Part shown: positions 13,724 to 28,700 of the stretch, in pieces
Numbering within the stretch: the first letter of the stretch is position 1
Layout of the letters: each line of letters starts with the position of its first letter
Position numbers and translations under genes: made by a program
Notes under the pieces: generated by a model
The model's database searches: none
Told to the model about the DNA's origin: nothing
The model's input: only the letters and a program-made list of their open reading frames with translations
Origin: Bemisia tabaci
Lineage: Eukaryota > Arthropoda > Insecta > Hemiptera > Aleyrodidae
Direction of reading: 5' to 3'
Length of the DNA stretch: 64,000 bases
NCBI RefSeq assembly: GCF_918797505.1
Contig: NC_092801.1
Location: 35,828,517 to 35,892,516, forward strand

Positions 13724-16700
13724 TCTGAATAATATAAAGGAATAGGTAATTGAGGCGTTAGGTGCAGAAAGGTATTTCTTGGTTACGGTGTCTCAAAATC
13801 TTCTCTGCTAATTAACATTTTAGAGAGGAGACTGTTCAGTGAAGTTTCTGAAAATTTTCGTTTTTAGCATCGTAAAATTATGAAAAAGTTCAGTAAAAGT
13901 TTCGACGAATTTCACACAATTTGCTTTAATTATAATGGATGAAACGTTCGCGGAGATACTGCGACACCGCGTGCAAAAATTCCTTTCCTGCGCCCAGCGC
14001 TACAATTCCAGAGTTGTTGAGTCATTTCTTAATTCTTCATTAATTTGCCAGCTCCGGCCATCGAAAGTTCACATCAAGCGAGTTTTACGCACTTTCAGGG
14101 TGTACGAGAGAATTAATTATTGTATCCATTTTCCGCGATGAAATGAAACAGCTGATTTTCTGTCGCACACTCATCGCGAGTAAATTTGTCAGGCGAGGAT
14201 TCAGATAATCAAAAGGTCAGCGGGGCGATTATTGAAATTTCTTGTTTGTCGGGACGACATAGATGACATAGGTTAAAAGGCGGAGCGTGATTGGTCGGCT
14301 ATGTCTTATTGCTGCTTTATCGTGCCTTTGTCAGGTGGAATGATCGACATACTGTCGGAAACTTAAGAGGTGCCGTTAGCTTGTCGATCATTCCACCTGA
14401 CAAAGGCACGACAAAGCAGCGATAAGACATAGCCGACCAATCACGCTCCACCTTTTAACCTATGTCATCTATGTCGTCCCGACAAACAAGAAATTTCAAT
14501 CAGGTGTCCCTGACGTTAGCAACAGAGGAGCCCAACCCCTCTGGACTGCCTCACCTGGCACCCAAGCCCAAGGAGCCGAACCATCAGGGGGCTGAAGAAC
14601 TTTCTACACCAAACACTTTGGGGGCTTCACACTAAACGCAACACCAAACACACCAAACACAACTAACACATCAAACACCAAACACATCAAACATATCAAA
14701 CTCACCAAACACAGAAAACACATCAAACACATGGAACACACAAAACACAGCAAACACCCCGAACACATCAAACAGATCAAACACCAAACGCACCAAACAC
14801 ACCAAACTCACCAAACACAAAGAACACATCGAACACATGAACCGCACCTTTTTTTTAGCATCTGCGTGTCCATTTTCAATTATTAATTTAAAATAGCTTT
14901 GAAAGTACTATTTGACATTTCAGGAATGCAATGAGAAAGAGTCATTTTTTTCTTATTTATTTATGAAACACATTGCGTAATAAATTTCTTATGTGACAAT
15001 CTAGTGTAATACATAATGTAAGGGTCAATCATTCCAAGAAATTTTGTACTTATAATTTTTATGAGTTTGGTTGGAAATCTTAAGCGGAAAAGTATACAAT
15101 TACATACATTTCTTCTTGTTTTTATTTTTATTTTATTTTATTTATTTTTTTTTTTTGATGAAAATATAAAAAGCAGTTCGGTAAATGTCAATTGAATTTT
15201 GCTTAACGTCATGTGAAATGACTAAGCATCAAACTAATGACGTATTTCAGATAAAATGAATAATGATTTGACTCCTGTACTTCTTAGACTCCTAAAAATA
15301 ATTTGGAAGATCATTTAAAGAAATAACGAATTCTCATCATTCATCTGGGCTGAGATATCAATTTTATTCCCCAAGATAATTCATTTCCTTTGACCTGTCC
15401 GATTGTGTTTTGTTTGATTTGAATTGATATTTCAACATGCACAGACGCTTCTTTTATTCGCGTATTAAAATGATCAATTTATCGAAATTTTGTTCGAAAA
15501 CAAACCTTAAGATCTTGATAGTTTATTCCGCATAACCCAATTCTCAGCTGGACTGAATTTTGCAATGCAGATTTTTTTGACTTTTTTCATCAACAGCATA
15601 CGCGTCCATAATTTCCCTATGCAGACAAGAGATCTGATAAAAAAAAATAAAAAAAAAAAACCAAGAATAGCATATGTAGTTGTTCACCGCAAAATGTTTT
15701 CCAGATTAATTCTCTTTATACTGAGGAAAGGGTAGTAAAGGGCAAAAATTACTTTTGAGAGAACGCGTAGACCTTGAGTCAGGTTGATAATAAAATTGAA
15801 GATGAAATAGAGGAAATCAGGAAACCACCGATTGTTTGATTTCCACTTCTCCACTCCGTGGGATGATGAGTAGTGACTTCATCCTTATGTCAACTTTATA
15901 CTTTTAACTATTTATTCCCAAGGCCAAAAAAGTCTTCAATTTTGCTCCGTATTTTTGTTTCTTAAACTACTTACATCATTAATCTTTCCTGTGAACTTAC
16001 TCCAAAAATATAGTTTCACTAATAAAAATTTTGGCTTAAAAATGTCATTTTTTCCAACGCGGAAACATAATGCTTCGATCTGCAATAATTGAAAAAAGGG
16101 GGGGGGGTCAGTTCGAGCCTTACGTAATTTTTAGAGGGGGGGGGGGGGAAGGGATTCCTTACGGTGCTGCACAAGGAGGTGTATGGGGGTCTAAAAATGG
16201 GAAAAAGGTCTTACGTAATTTATACTAAAGGATGTTAACTGTACTGTACACCATGTTAAATTAATTTCTGTCTGGGGTCTGCTTTTTCCTTTAAGAAAAA
16301 ACAAGTTTTATGGAGCCCTTTTCAATTACGTGCATCAAAATGCAACCCTCACTCTTAATTTTTGAAAAAAATAATCCTTCAATTCCCTACGCGGCATTTA
16401 TAAATATGTTAAATGCATTAATAAGTAACATCCAAGTCGACGCGAACCGGATTTCACATTAGCGTGGCGAGCACTTTGCCGCTTAGCAGTGCAAGTTGAT
16501 CCAAACCTGAGGCGAATTTGCCGGTGCATAAGCCAAATGGACGTATTTCTACCAAACAGACCTATGTGAAGGTGAGAAATATGGGGTGTGCTCGTTAGTT
16601 CTCTGGCCGTATGAGTGAATGAGAATAATAAAGCGCCAGTGACGTCAGTGGCAACGAACGAGGGTAAGCTCGAGGGCGCGGCAGCGGGACATCGTCGTCG

Positions 16701-19700
16701 GGGCACTTTAACTCATGAGCCCTGTCTACAACGCTCTCTTGCCATGCCCGCGGCTCATGAGTTCCGCATTCTGTTGGCACATAGGTCTGTTTGATAGAAT
16801 GTAAAATCCTCCTTTTCCAATTCTTCAAAAGGAATCACGCCCACTTTTACATTGCTTCTTATGCAGCTTTTTAGAGCACACCCCTTATTTCTCACCTCCA
16901 CATAGGTCTGTTTGGTAGAAATACGTCCAATTCAGGCATCGGGCCGATGACTCCCACATTCAGCGTGTGATTGCGGCGTGAATTTGTTTTGTGCTTCCAA
17001 TTAAATCCAGAGAAACTTTCAAACAGATTCAACCAACAATTTTTCATTAAAAAAATAAAATGGCGGCGAAAATTTTGAAACGTCGCATGGCGCCTGTAAT
17101 ACATTGGCCGGAAGGTGACGATGTATCATTACAATCCTTCAGCGCAACCGCTTGTTTGAACGTGCGTATGCTTGGAGACTTAAACGAAAGAGTAGAAAAG
17201 TAGATATAAAAATTATTGTATATCGTCGCCGCAAGTTACCGGGTCGAAAACACACTAGGAAATCGTTCTCTTTCATTCAATATTTCTCTCCTTCAACCCC
17301 CACTACCGATCCCCCCCCCCTTCCACCCTAGTTTATCGTCTCGAGGAGCTCGGTGCACCGAAAATATTTTTAAATAATAAAAACCGCAAATTCCACACTA
17401 CATAAAGGAAAGTCGTATCGTCGTCGTCGGTGGCCATGAGCGTTTTGCAGCAAAACTGTTATGATCCGAGGAGATAAAGCGATAAAATTGATATCCGTGT
17501 GTTTGCACTAATTGCAAGCAAAGAAAAAAAATCAGAATAGGATATCATTATATTCAAAAACATGAAACCGTAATAATGAGCGAACATTCTTGGTTGGTTA
17601 TGTGTCGCCAACTGCGAGACAAATTTTATTCTTTACTGAGAAAAGCAGTTGTTTCCTGAGCAAAATGTTACAATTATTTCAATGCTTAGTTCGACTAAAA
17701 TGGACGACGGTTGTTTGGCTAGCAGTAACGTCAATCACAGCATAAAACCCGCTCGATTTCCCGATCTTTGAGTACACAACGCCTTGATACAACTATTCGT
17801 GTTCCGCGGATGTCCGTGTTGCTTACCGAAAAATTGAAGGCGTTTTGGTTTTCGTCGCGCTCACAGCTTTGATGAATGACACCACCGCGCCTCGCCGGCC
17901 GCGAGGAGTTTGTGAGCGAGGTAAAGTTTATTTTCATTGATAGAGTCCACGTCAAATGCGTTCATGCACTTTTGGACTGCGACAGAAGATCCGCCATCTT
18001 GTTTCTTGCGTAAACTGAACATGTAAAATTAACGTCAGACGATCTTCTGTCGCAACCTAGTAGTGCGTAAACTTATTTGGCGTTGACTCTAGCGTAGTAA
18101 GGCAAATAGACTTATTGAAGGTGTAGCAAAGAGAAAATAAAAGCCCCAGTTAAATACAAGAGTGCGGGGCCGTCTGAACGCCTGCGTTTTATTTTCATAA
18201 GTCACCCGACGAACACTCTTTATTTAATGGGAAAGAACACGCTTATTATTTCCCGCGGGAAATTTATTTCTTCAATTTTAGCAGATTTGCCCGTTAGAAA
18301 TATGTCCACGGCGGGTTGAAGATGTGGCGTTTTTAAATTGCATTATGTATACCTAAGTAGACTTTTGCAAAAAAAAAATCGGCTTAGTTCAAAACCAATG
18401 TAAACCATATCCGTTTCCGGGTTAAAAAGCGCGGGAAAAAATAGCGGGAATTTATTAGCTGTATGCATTTCTGTTTCCGAGTAAAAAATCGCGGAAATTT
18501 TAAATCTGTGTGCATTTCCGTTTTCGGGTAAGAAAACGCGGGAGAAAAGAGCGGGAATTCAATTATCTGTATGCAGTTCCGTTTCCGTGTAAAAAAGCGC
18601 GGGAGAAAAGAGCGGGAATTTTAAATCTATGTGCATTTCCGTTTACGGGTAAAAAAGCGCGGGAGAAAATAACGGAAATTTCATATCTGTGTGCAATCCG
18701 TTTCCGGGTAAAAAAGCGCGGGAGGAAATAGCGGGGATTTTTCATCTGTGCGCTTTTCTGTATCCGGGTTGTACGCATTTCCGTTTCCGGGTGAACAGTG
18801 TTGCCAGCTTCACTCAACCAGAGATGGACATTTTTTTTAAAAAAATTTCCGGCGGTTTTTTTTTGTCAAACTGGGAACTTATGAAATGAACCACTCTCGA
18901 CCAATCACAATGCCTAGTTCAGAATTTGCCGTGAAATTCCTATCATTTGGAATTTTGAATAAATGACATTTTTTTAACCAAATCAGTAATCACGCAAAAG
19001 AAGAGGAAGAAGAAGATGTAAATAAAGATGGAGACCACGTGTGTTTTGTTTATAGTTATTTTAATTATATTAAAATTGCATGTGATGTGATGTGAGCGAG
19101 AATTCGTCGCATTCATGGCTGTAGCTCCTAGTAGCTCCTGTTGCGCTATGATACAAGATCCTCTGCCTCTCTCTGAACTTGACAGCGTCTCAAGTTTTGA
19201 ACTGACTGCCGACTGGCTTCTCCTAGCCTTCTCCGTCAAGCCTTTGAACCTGTGGTATTGTAGACTTCATCCTGTGCTTTTGTTCGGTCCAATGCATAGT
19301 TTTAGAGGTGTCGTCAGCTAAGTTGACAGTTGTTTACTTTCGGTTTGCAGGCGTTTTCGCGTCAGTACTATCCACATTAAAACATCTGACTCTCTCAGAA
19401 GCAAGAACACAAGCTTAGATAAGTTTTTAAATACTTTCAAACCTTGTAATACTTTAATTTTTAGCCACACAGAAATCACAACCACAAAAAAGTCGCAAAT
19501 CATAACTGATAAGTATTTTTTTACGACACGATCATGAGACTGATGTTTTCAGTGTGGATTGTAGCGAACGCCGCTTTGTTCAGAAGCCCAAATTCGTCGT
19601 TAGCGCTTGCAAACCAAAAGTAAACAACCGTCAACTTAGCTGACGACACCTCTAAGTTAACTTTAGATACGGTGGCCCAAGTATTTGTGGTTGATCAGCT

Positions 19701-22700
19701 GCCGAAGTCTGCTCCAACTCAAGTTAATTCAATGGGCGTACCTAACTACCACCTGCACAGTGTCTGCCAACTTTGTCAGGAGAGGCGATATTGGTGAAAA
19801 ATTGGGTTAGGTAAACACAGAATTCAAAGCGGCATGACCAACTTTGTTTAAAGTAACTAAATGCAGTGGACGCACAGGTGGTAAGGCAGGATGTTGGAGT
19901 TTTTTAGCCAATAAGCGTTAAAAATTCAGTTTAACGCTAATATCTCAATTCAGACGCAAAAATCTCACACACAAGCACAATTCCCCTTCCAAGAGATACG
20001 CTGTTTGGTGCAACATTAGTAACAACCATTCAGCGAAACGATCTCTCCGAGCTTGGTAGCAAGAACACGACTGCAGTTGCCTTCCTGAATGGTTGTTTCT
20101 AGTGTCGCACCAAACAGCATATCTCTTTGATGGAAAATTGTGCTTATGTGTGAGCTTTTTCCCTCTGTATTGAAGTATCAGCTTTAAGCTGAATCTTTAA
20201 CGCATAGTAGTCACTTAACTGTGATGGCCTCTCTCAATGTATTGGACTTAATGATGTCTAACGAACAGACATAGAGGTCAAATTTGCACAGTCCTTTAGG
20301 TACTACAACACCTTTAAAGCTCCAACTTACGCAGGAGTCATTTATGAACATCACAGCTCAATTCTTCGTATCGTCAAGTTTCTCGCAAAATTCTACTCAC
20401 ACATAATTGATAAATCACCAATCCACCATCCTTACCACAAATCTAACCTCTTATATTTTTTCATACACTTTCATCTACATTATTTGTGATTACAGGAGGC
20501 AAGTATGCAGTGTTGGACTCTGGAGAGATTTATATCTTCAATGCTGGGCCAGGAGATGGCTACAAAAATTTTGTCTGTCGAACCGTTCATCGACTTACTG
20601 GCGAAACACAGTCAAGTGTGTATCCTGGGAGAATCATCATCACAGGTAGGTAATGAGCATAAATATTAACAAAAAAACTTATAGAAAGGTGCGTTCATAA
20701 AACATGTAATGCTCTTCCGGTTGGAGGAGAGCGTTTCGCTATTTTTTTTCACATGTCAAAGAATTGAGGAAAAACAAGGATGAAAAAACAGGAAACAAGG
20801 CTATAAATACACAATTTATGAACCCGAGATGTTTCGACTCAAAACTGAGTCATTTTCAGTCGGAAATGAAATATGAGAGAGACCAATTATGTGCCGTGCT
20901 AAATTAGATGCAACGTTTTTCTTTACATTCATGGGTTGAACAGATAGAAAATTAATGTAATGACCATAATTTTTTATCTGTTCAACCCATGAATGTAAAG
21001 AAAAACGCTGCATCTAATTTAGCACGGCGCATAACTGGTCTCTCTCATATTTCATTTCTGACTGAAAATGACTTAGGTTTGAGTCGAAACGTCTCGGGTT
21101 CATAAATTGTGTATTTTTAGCCTTGTTTCCTGTTTTTTCATCCTTGTTTTTCCACTCTTATCATTGTCTTGGGCTGCTCTTAAAAATTTGTATCTAAAGA
21201 ATAGAGGTCGACATCACAAAAGCCTTACAAGGATTGAAGGATATTGATAAATCCAAAATTACAAGTTTATTATTTTTTGAACAGCTCTAAATGTCAGTAG
21301 GTACATTAGTTAATAAAAAACCCAGTAAAACAGCAGATTTTTTTGATAGATTTCCTCTAGAAATTGAAGAAAATAAAAATTTAAAAAAGATTGTAACCTT
21401 GTCGAAGCATATATTCTCATTCTGTCAAAATCTCACAATTTTGTCGTATTTTCCAGAGCCAAAGGAGAGCGTCCAGCCAACAATATCGGTAGAAAAACAT
21501 GCAAAAAAACAAGTAAAGTTGGGTGAGGATGTCACGCTACCGTGTGTTGCTCAAGCCTATCCAATCCCATCATACAGGTACGTATTTGCAAACATACCAA
21601 TTCAAGAAATGCACTGAAGCTCAATGTAACAGTATAAATACTTCATCAATATGATATCAGCTCTTAGCTTTCATCGTACATTTTGAGAAGAACTGTAGAC
21701 TAACAGCCGGTAAAAGGCCTTAAGATGATTCAATGGGCGCCATATTTTGTGTCAGAACGGCATGCGATATATCGCATCAATTTGTTCCATTTTTTCAGCC
21801 ACTCGTCATTTTTCTCCAATTTTGAGATCGCAATTCTGTTGTCAGGAGACTAAAGCACTCACTTACCAATTTTAACAAAGAAATTCAACGTAATAAAGGC
21901 GTGGATTTTTTAGAGAGAAAACATTGCATTCGATACTGATATCGAAACTGCACTCGAATGCGATATTTTCTCTCTAAAAAAACCATGCCTTTATTACGTT
22001 GAATTTCTTTGTTAAAATTGGTGAGTGCTTTGGTATCTTGACAACAGAATTGCCATCTAAAAATTGGAGAAAATCGACGAGTAGCTGAAAAAATGGAGCC
22101 AATTGATTCGATATATCGCATGCCGTTCTGACACAAAATATGGCGTCCATCAAATTACCTTAAGGTCTTTTGACAGCCAAAATGAGGTAATGGAAACTTT
22201 CAGGGTAAACGGATCATAGTTTTTATCAGGAAATAAGACTAGCACCCTCATGGGTACCGAAAAAGGTATTGAGGACGGATAATGCATATGTAAGTAGGAA
22301 GGAAACTATAATAATCTTGTCATAAAAGAGGGTCTCTAAAAGATGTTTGGCTTTTTAGATGACAATCCAGTAAATATTTCTACACATATTATAAAAAGTT
22401 GAGCGACCTTTCAACGCTAATTAAATGCACTTACTGACTGAATAATAAATATCTGCAAAGCATCTCTCAGTAAATTTTGCGGCTCCAAAAGAAAGAAATG
22501 GGGGAAAGAAAACAGTAGAAAGAGTCGCATTATATACCTGTCTGAATTGGCTGATGCTGCACCACAAGACCCATTTTTCTTGTATCCACTAAGTGTCTAA
22601 TCAGGTTCTCTCAGAGGCCCTTCATGCTGCTGTCTAAAGTAAAAATTGTGTATCTCCTTTCACAGTTTTTCAATTATTCCCTGATAAAATGCTATTTTAC

Positions 22701-25700
22701 CATAGAGAAAAAAAAGGAGGTGTTTGCGTTTCGGGCATCTTGGAATTTTTTTAATGACGTAGGTCGGTATGGCGACTTTTATCATCGATTTTCTTGGAAA
22801 TGGTGTAGTTTATGGAAAAAATGCATTCAACCTAAAGTGTTTAAAATTATATCAAGAGTTGATTTAAGCAAAAAAATCGGATGTTATGGTCTGTGTTTCA
22901 TACTTAGAATTCCGGAGTTTGCTGACCAGGTTGTACCGACCTAAGTCACAGGGTACACAACCCTCAAGATGCAAACACATTCTTTATTTTTCTCTATGCT
23001 ATTGGACAAGAGTTCTAACAATTGTTCATCCTACATTTTTTCAAGACGAGTGTAGTGTACCATCAGGGACTTAAAATTGAAAAATGAAGCTTTATGCCAA
23101 TTAGGTGTTTCTTTTATAGATCAGTACAAATTGAAGAAACATACCAAACTTACGATATGTTGGAGTTTTTTAACGCACTTTGGCAAAAAACTCCCAACAT
23201 ATTGTAAGTTTTGTATGTTGCTGTCGTACGGCTCGTGCGTCCTTCGCAATCAGTTTGTGTAAAACTTACAATCAAGTCTCGGTGTTTTTGCAATGGACCG
23301 CAGCATGGGCTACTGTATTTTTCAAAATTTTAGACTTAAATTCAGCAAAATCTTCCAGTGTTAAACCATTATACATCCAATGAACTGAATCTGAACGCTT
23401 TGCTTTCAGATGGTTCAAAGAAGAAAAGGACCAGCTAGTGCCTTTACGCTATAACGATAGAATTTATATCCTGGCAGCCGGATTACTGAGAATCAACAAG
23501 GTGCGCTTAGATGACCGGGGAAAATACATTTGTTGGGTTAACAACACTGCTGGAGAGGACACCGTTCAGATGATTCTCTCTGTATCTTGTGAGTAATTTT
23601 TCCTTCAAGGAATCTCCTAATCGCTTTCTCCCTTTTTTTAAGAAGAATGTACTGTTTACAATTAAAATATTTATGAATTATATTTATAATTTTATGTTGA
23701 CATAGAACATGAATTGAATCCTTGAGGAACATTGTTTCTACAGTGTTGCATTCAACTAGCAAAATGAAAAAATTCAAGGAAGGAACTAAACCTTGTTCCC
23801 ATAGTGCTTACCTTTCCCATTTCATTGCGAAGATACCGTAACTGCTATCTACTCAGTTCAGGTGTATGGGAAGGGTAAACTTGTTTTAAAAGGAGATTTA
23901 CAAAGTTTGTATGAATGTGGGGTTAAAGTAAGTAGATAAAAAAATTAAGCCACCGAAAATAATATATATATAAACTGAGAAAACTTATTTCATGTTACAA
24001 TATTAAGGGTAAATTTTTTATCATTCAAGTATAAACCAGGACATTTTTCAAAAACTTGAGAAAATTTGATAAAATTTCAAAAGTAAGATTTTTTTTGAAC
24101 AACCCATATATTGAAGTGAGTTAAATAGAATTGCAACAAGTTGTATTTGGGGAAAAAAATGAGTTGAGAATATGTAGATTTGAATTCAACCAGTCATAAA
24201 TTTTCCTCTGTTAAAAATTCTAAGTTGAGAAACACCATTTTAAATTTGAAAATATTTGTGAAACTTTAGGAAAATAGAATTTCAAACCTCTTTTTCTCAG
24301 TTCAAACTTGATGTAAGGGGGTGCATCCCCGCTAAACTTTGTTCAGGTGCTCCATCAAAAGTTATTGTGCCGTCTGTTTTTTGGAAAGAAAGTAAAAAAA
24401 ATCAGGTGTCTACAAGTCCGGAATTTTTGGAAAGTCCGGGAGTACTGATTCTTTAAGGGCGGTCCGGAAGTACTGGAAAAGTGCGGAACTTCTGCAGAAG
24501 GTCCGGAATTTTTTTCATTTTTTGTCGCAACTTGGGCGAGAAATTTAAATTTTTAGAATTTCTCGATTTTCGTCAACTGGAGGTAGGTACTAAAATACTG
24601 AATTTTCCTGTGGAGAAGGTACTAAATTTCTGAGGAATGTACTGAATAAGCACTGTTAAAGTACTGATTTTTGGTTAGCTTGTTTTAGTAGACATCCTGA
24701 AAATCCCAGGATTTCTCATTACTTAGAGGTATTCTTCTGTACCTGTGTTTAAAAATTGGAATTCTAAACTGTTGGTAAATTTACTTGTTTTCATAGTCAG
24801 GTAACTTAAATCCTATCAGGCAGAATCACTCTGCGCAAATTTTTCAATATCATATATGGATGGCCAAAGTGCAAAATCACGCATCTCCGTTTGCAACGTT
24901 CCATACTTCCATTTACTTTTCTTACTATGTTTCATACTTTGTTTTTTCAGCGGAAAACTAGTCAACTTAATGTCCTAAAAACTTCCTTGATTTTTTTTCC
25001 GGCATTAGACGAATATTTTGTAGAAATTTCAAGTTACATAGTTGATTTGTTTCTCTCTGAAAAAAGAGGATATGTGTAGGAGTAGAAATTTTGAAAAACA
25101 GCAATGGAGAGGCGTTGTTTTGTCCTTTAGCCATCGATAAGTGAGCAAAAGAGTAAGCCCTTTCATCAAATTTGTGTTGTTCTCATAATAATATCATACT
25201 CTTCATCCTTGCTGAGTCAGGTGAACAGAGTTCTCTAAGTCTTAAAAAGTACGATCGACTTCATTCCAGTTTTCTGTTTGATTTCAGCTCCACTGCGAGT
25301 ATTAATGCAGCCACAGTTTTCGGTGGTCGATGTTGGCAAAGAGGCTTCATTCCAGTGCATCATTAGTGGTTTTCCTTCGGATCGTGTTTCATGGTACTAC
25401 AACGGAAGACCGTTAGTCAATAGCGGAAGAGTTCACATCAGTTCAGATCCTGAGAGGTTAATCGTTTCCCTCCTGACGAAAGAAGATCATGGAATTTATC
25501 AGTGTTTTGTTAACAATGATTGGGACATGGCCACCGGGACGGCGCAGTTGCAACTAGGAGGTAAGTCATATGTAACAAACTCCTTGACCAATTAAATTAC
25601 AGATACCTCAGTGGGTTGATTCTTGAAATTGATAGACAGAACGATAGACAAAAGAAAAACGGAGCGATCCTTTTGGTTGAAATGGGTGGTTAATATAGAC

Positions 25701-28700
25701 TAAGGGGGAAAATGTTGGACTAACTTTTTGGTCCTTCGTGAGTTGACATTAGTTAGTCTATTATTTACCTCCTCCGACCATTTCAACCACTTGCTTCCAC
25801 CAATAGAATCAATCCATTTTCTCTTTGTATTCTTTGTCAATACGTAGCTTGGTCTATCAATTTCAAAAATCAGCCTGCTGATTTGGTGTTGACTTAGAAC
25901 ATTGTTTTTAGCTTCATTCTACAGTACATTGGTGTAACTGCAGGAACGCTTGTCTCGTTCTTGGTGTTTCATAGTCTCTGCGCTCATTTTATTTTATCAA
26001 AGGAAAACAAACCAAACGCTGTTGCTTGGAATTTTGCAGATTACTTTGAGTACAAAATAAAAATCAGAGTTTCCAAGTAATGATGTTGAGTTATTTTTCC
26101 ATTTAAAAAATAAATTTTAACGGAAATCTGCAATGTTGCAAACTCAAATATATGTTCCTGCTGCTTCACCATTGAATAGTGCTCTACCTACTTTGTGCAT
26201 CATGCACAAAGTGCCTGGAAAATTAGGTTTTGGTGGGAAAAAAAGGACGTTGCATGAAACATCATGCCTGTAAAATTGATACAGCTTTGATTTCCGAAGG
26301 AACCTTGCATAATTTCCTGTTGATTTGTATAAAGTTTCATGACTTTTTAAGAATTGGACGTGACGCGTAATTTTAAAGGAAAATAATTGGGTAAAATTTA
26401 ATACTGTACATATATAAGCATTTTTAAAATAAAAGAAAAAGCTGCACAGTTATGGAAACACTGTAATCGCGATGGTTCCTTCTTGCTACTTGCTAAATGC
26501 AATCCATTTCATAATCCTCTTAGCAAATACGTAATTTTAATTTAATCACAAGAATTTGTTTTATGTGTGCAGATGCAAGTCCAGAACTAATACACTGGTT
26601 TTCCGAACAAACCCTTCAACCTGGCCCTCCTGTTTCCTTGAAATGTGTTGCCACCGGAAATCCTCCGCCTCAGTTCATTTGGACTTTGGACGGATTCCCT
26701 CTTCCGGACTCCACAAGGTATATAGGTTGATGAATAAAATATGGAATAATTTGATTCTATTTATCAGGCTGTTCGCATGCTTGAAACATGTTGAAAATGG
26801 AGGAATGCGAGATAATAAAATTCTACGAAGAAGTGCCCAGAAAACGCATGAAGGATCTTGTTGATTTTTTCCATGGCTTTAATTTTTACGAAAACGGAAA
26901 AAAAAATCTTTTTTGCTAAAATATTATATAGAATTGTCCAGAAAATGGATGAAGAAGCCTATTGATCATTTTAATTTTTTTTTTGGAATGATTTGATTCT
27001 ATTTATCAGGCTGTTCGCATGCTTGAAAAATGTTGAAAATGGAGGAATACAAGATGATAAAATTCTACAAGAAATGCCCAGAAAATGCATGATGGATCTT
27101 GTTGATTTTTTACACGGCTTTAATTTTTACGAAAATGGGGGAAAAAAATCTTTTTTGCACAAATATTACATATAATTGTCCAGAAAATGGATGGAGAAGC
27201 CTTTTGATCATTTTAATTTTTTTTTTTGGAAAGTTGTTTATGTGACAAACCTGATCAGAAAATTTGAAAGTCCTTCTCAAAATTAGTTTTCTTGTTTGTC
27301 TGTACATCTGTGATCAAAAAACTTCTAGAAATGATATAAATTTGAGTAAAAAAAAAGAACGGAAAGAGTCCAGGTATTTTTCCTGAAATCTATATATTTG
27401 CCAGTCGTTAAAAGCATAGTATCCAAGAGTTTTTATCGTAAAATTTTAGGTTTTACGAAGGTCGTCCAGAAAGTAAATTTACCGATTCAATATCTCCTAA
27501 ACTAAGATAGGTAGAGAAAATCTGTAAAGAAAGTTATAAAGCCACTACTCTGGGCTCTCCAATGTGCTATAGATTTTTAAATTTGGCTTGATAGAACTCT
27601 AGAAAAAAGGGTTTATTTGAACCCACCTCCTCTCCCCACAGGTCCAAAATTTTACAGAGCTTCATTTGCATAAGAGCCACTGTGTCTATTGCTCATGGCT
27701 AAAAAGTGGCTTAGAGGTGGTTGAAACACATGTAAAACATAAGTAAGGACATTTTCCAACAAACAAGTAGCAGGACTTTTGCGAATGAAACTCCGTAAAA
27801 TTTTAGACCCGTGCGGAGAGGAGGTGGGTTCAGAAAAACCCACCTTTCTGGAGCTTTATCAAGCCTTTAAAAACCTATAGTGCGTTAGAGAGTCCAGAGT
27901 AGTGGCTTTTTAACGCTTTTCACAAATTTTCTTTGTCTATCTTATTTTAGGAGATATTGAACAGGTAAACTTACTTTCTTGACGACCCTTGTAGATTTTT
28001 GCCATGTTTCAAACGTTTTAAGTTAATGAAATATCTCGCCAAGCATCTGCGGTTTTAGGCATTGATACTTCTTTTTTTTAAGTTTGTTCATTATTTTCTT
28101 TGCTGTGGCACTTTTCAGATTTCTTGTCGGACAGTATGTTACGGTTCATGATGATGTCATCAGTCATGTTAATATTTCAAGTGTCAAGGAAGAGGATGGT
28201 GGAGAGTATTCATGCTCTGCCCGAAATTCAGTGGCAACTGTCTCACACAGCGCCAGGATCAACGTTTATGGTAAAATTTAGTTGTCTTAAAACTAGTGTC
28301 CAAGAGAAATCAGATGCAAAAATCTTGCATCAAAAATTCTCACCAATTTTTATTTTTTAATTCTGTGACAAACACAGAGCTCAGTCAAAGGTACAGATGA
28401 ACTTCATTTTCCAATTAGGAACTACAATATCTGACTGTTTTGTAAAAGCCTTTACCTGCTTACGGAAACTAACGGCACAAATGCTGTCTCTAAAGTGAGC
28501 TGGAAATTGTCGTTTGTAATTGCAAAATGTAGCTCGATCACTCGTCGTTTATGGTAAAAAGTTGTTTTAAAACTAGTGTCCAAGAGAAATCAGATGCAAA
28601 AATCTTGCATAAAAAATTCCCACCAATTTTTATCTTTTAAGTCTGTGACAAACACAGAGCTCAGTCAAAGGTACAGATGAACTTCATTTTCCAATCAGGA

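Noticed and set aside
14600..14845. Regular short repeats that might suggest a CRISPR-like array
   Set aside because: Units of 9-10 bp without unique spacers in a eukaryotic intron; simple tandem repeat.
18510..18817. Arg/Lys-rich frames on both strands
   Set aside because: They follow the 60-bp minisatellite period and have no other coding signal.
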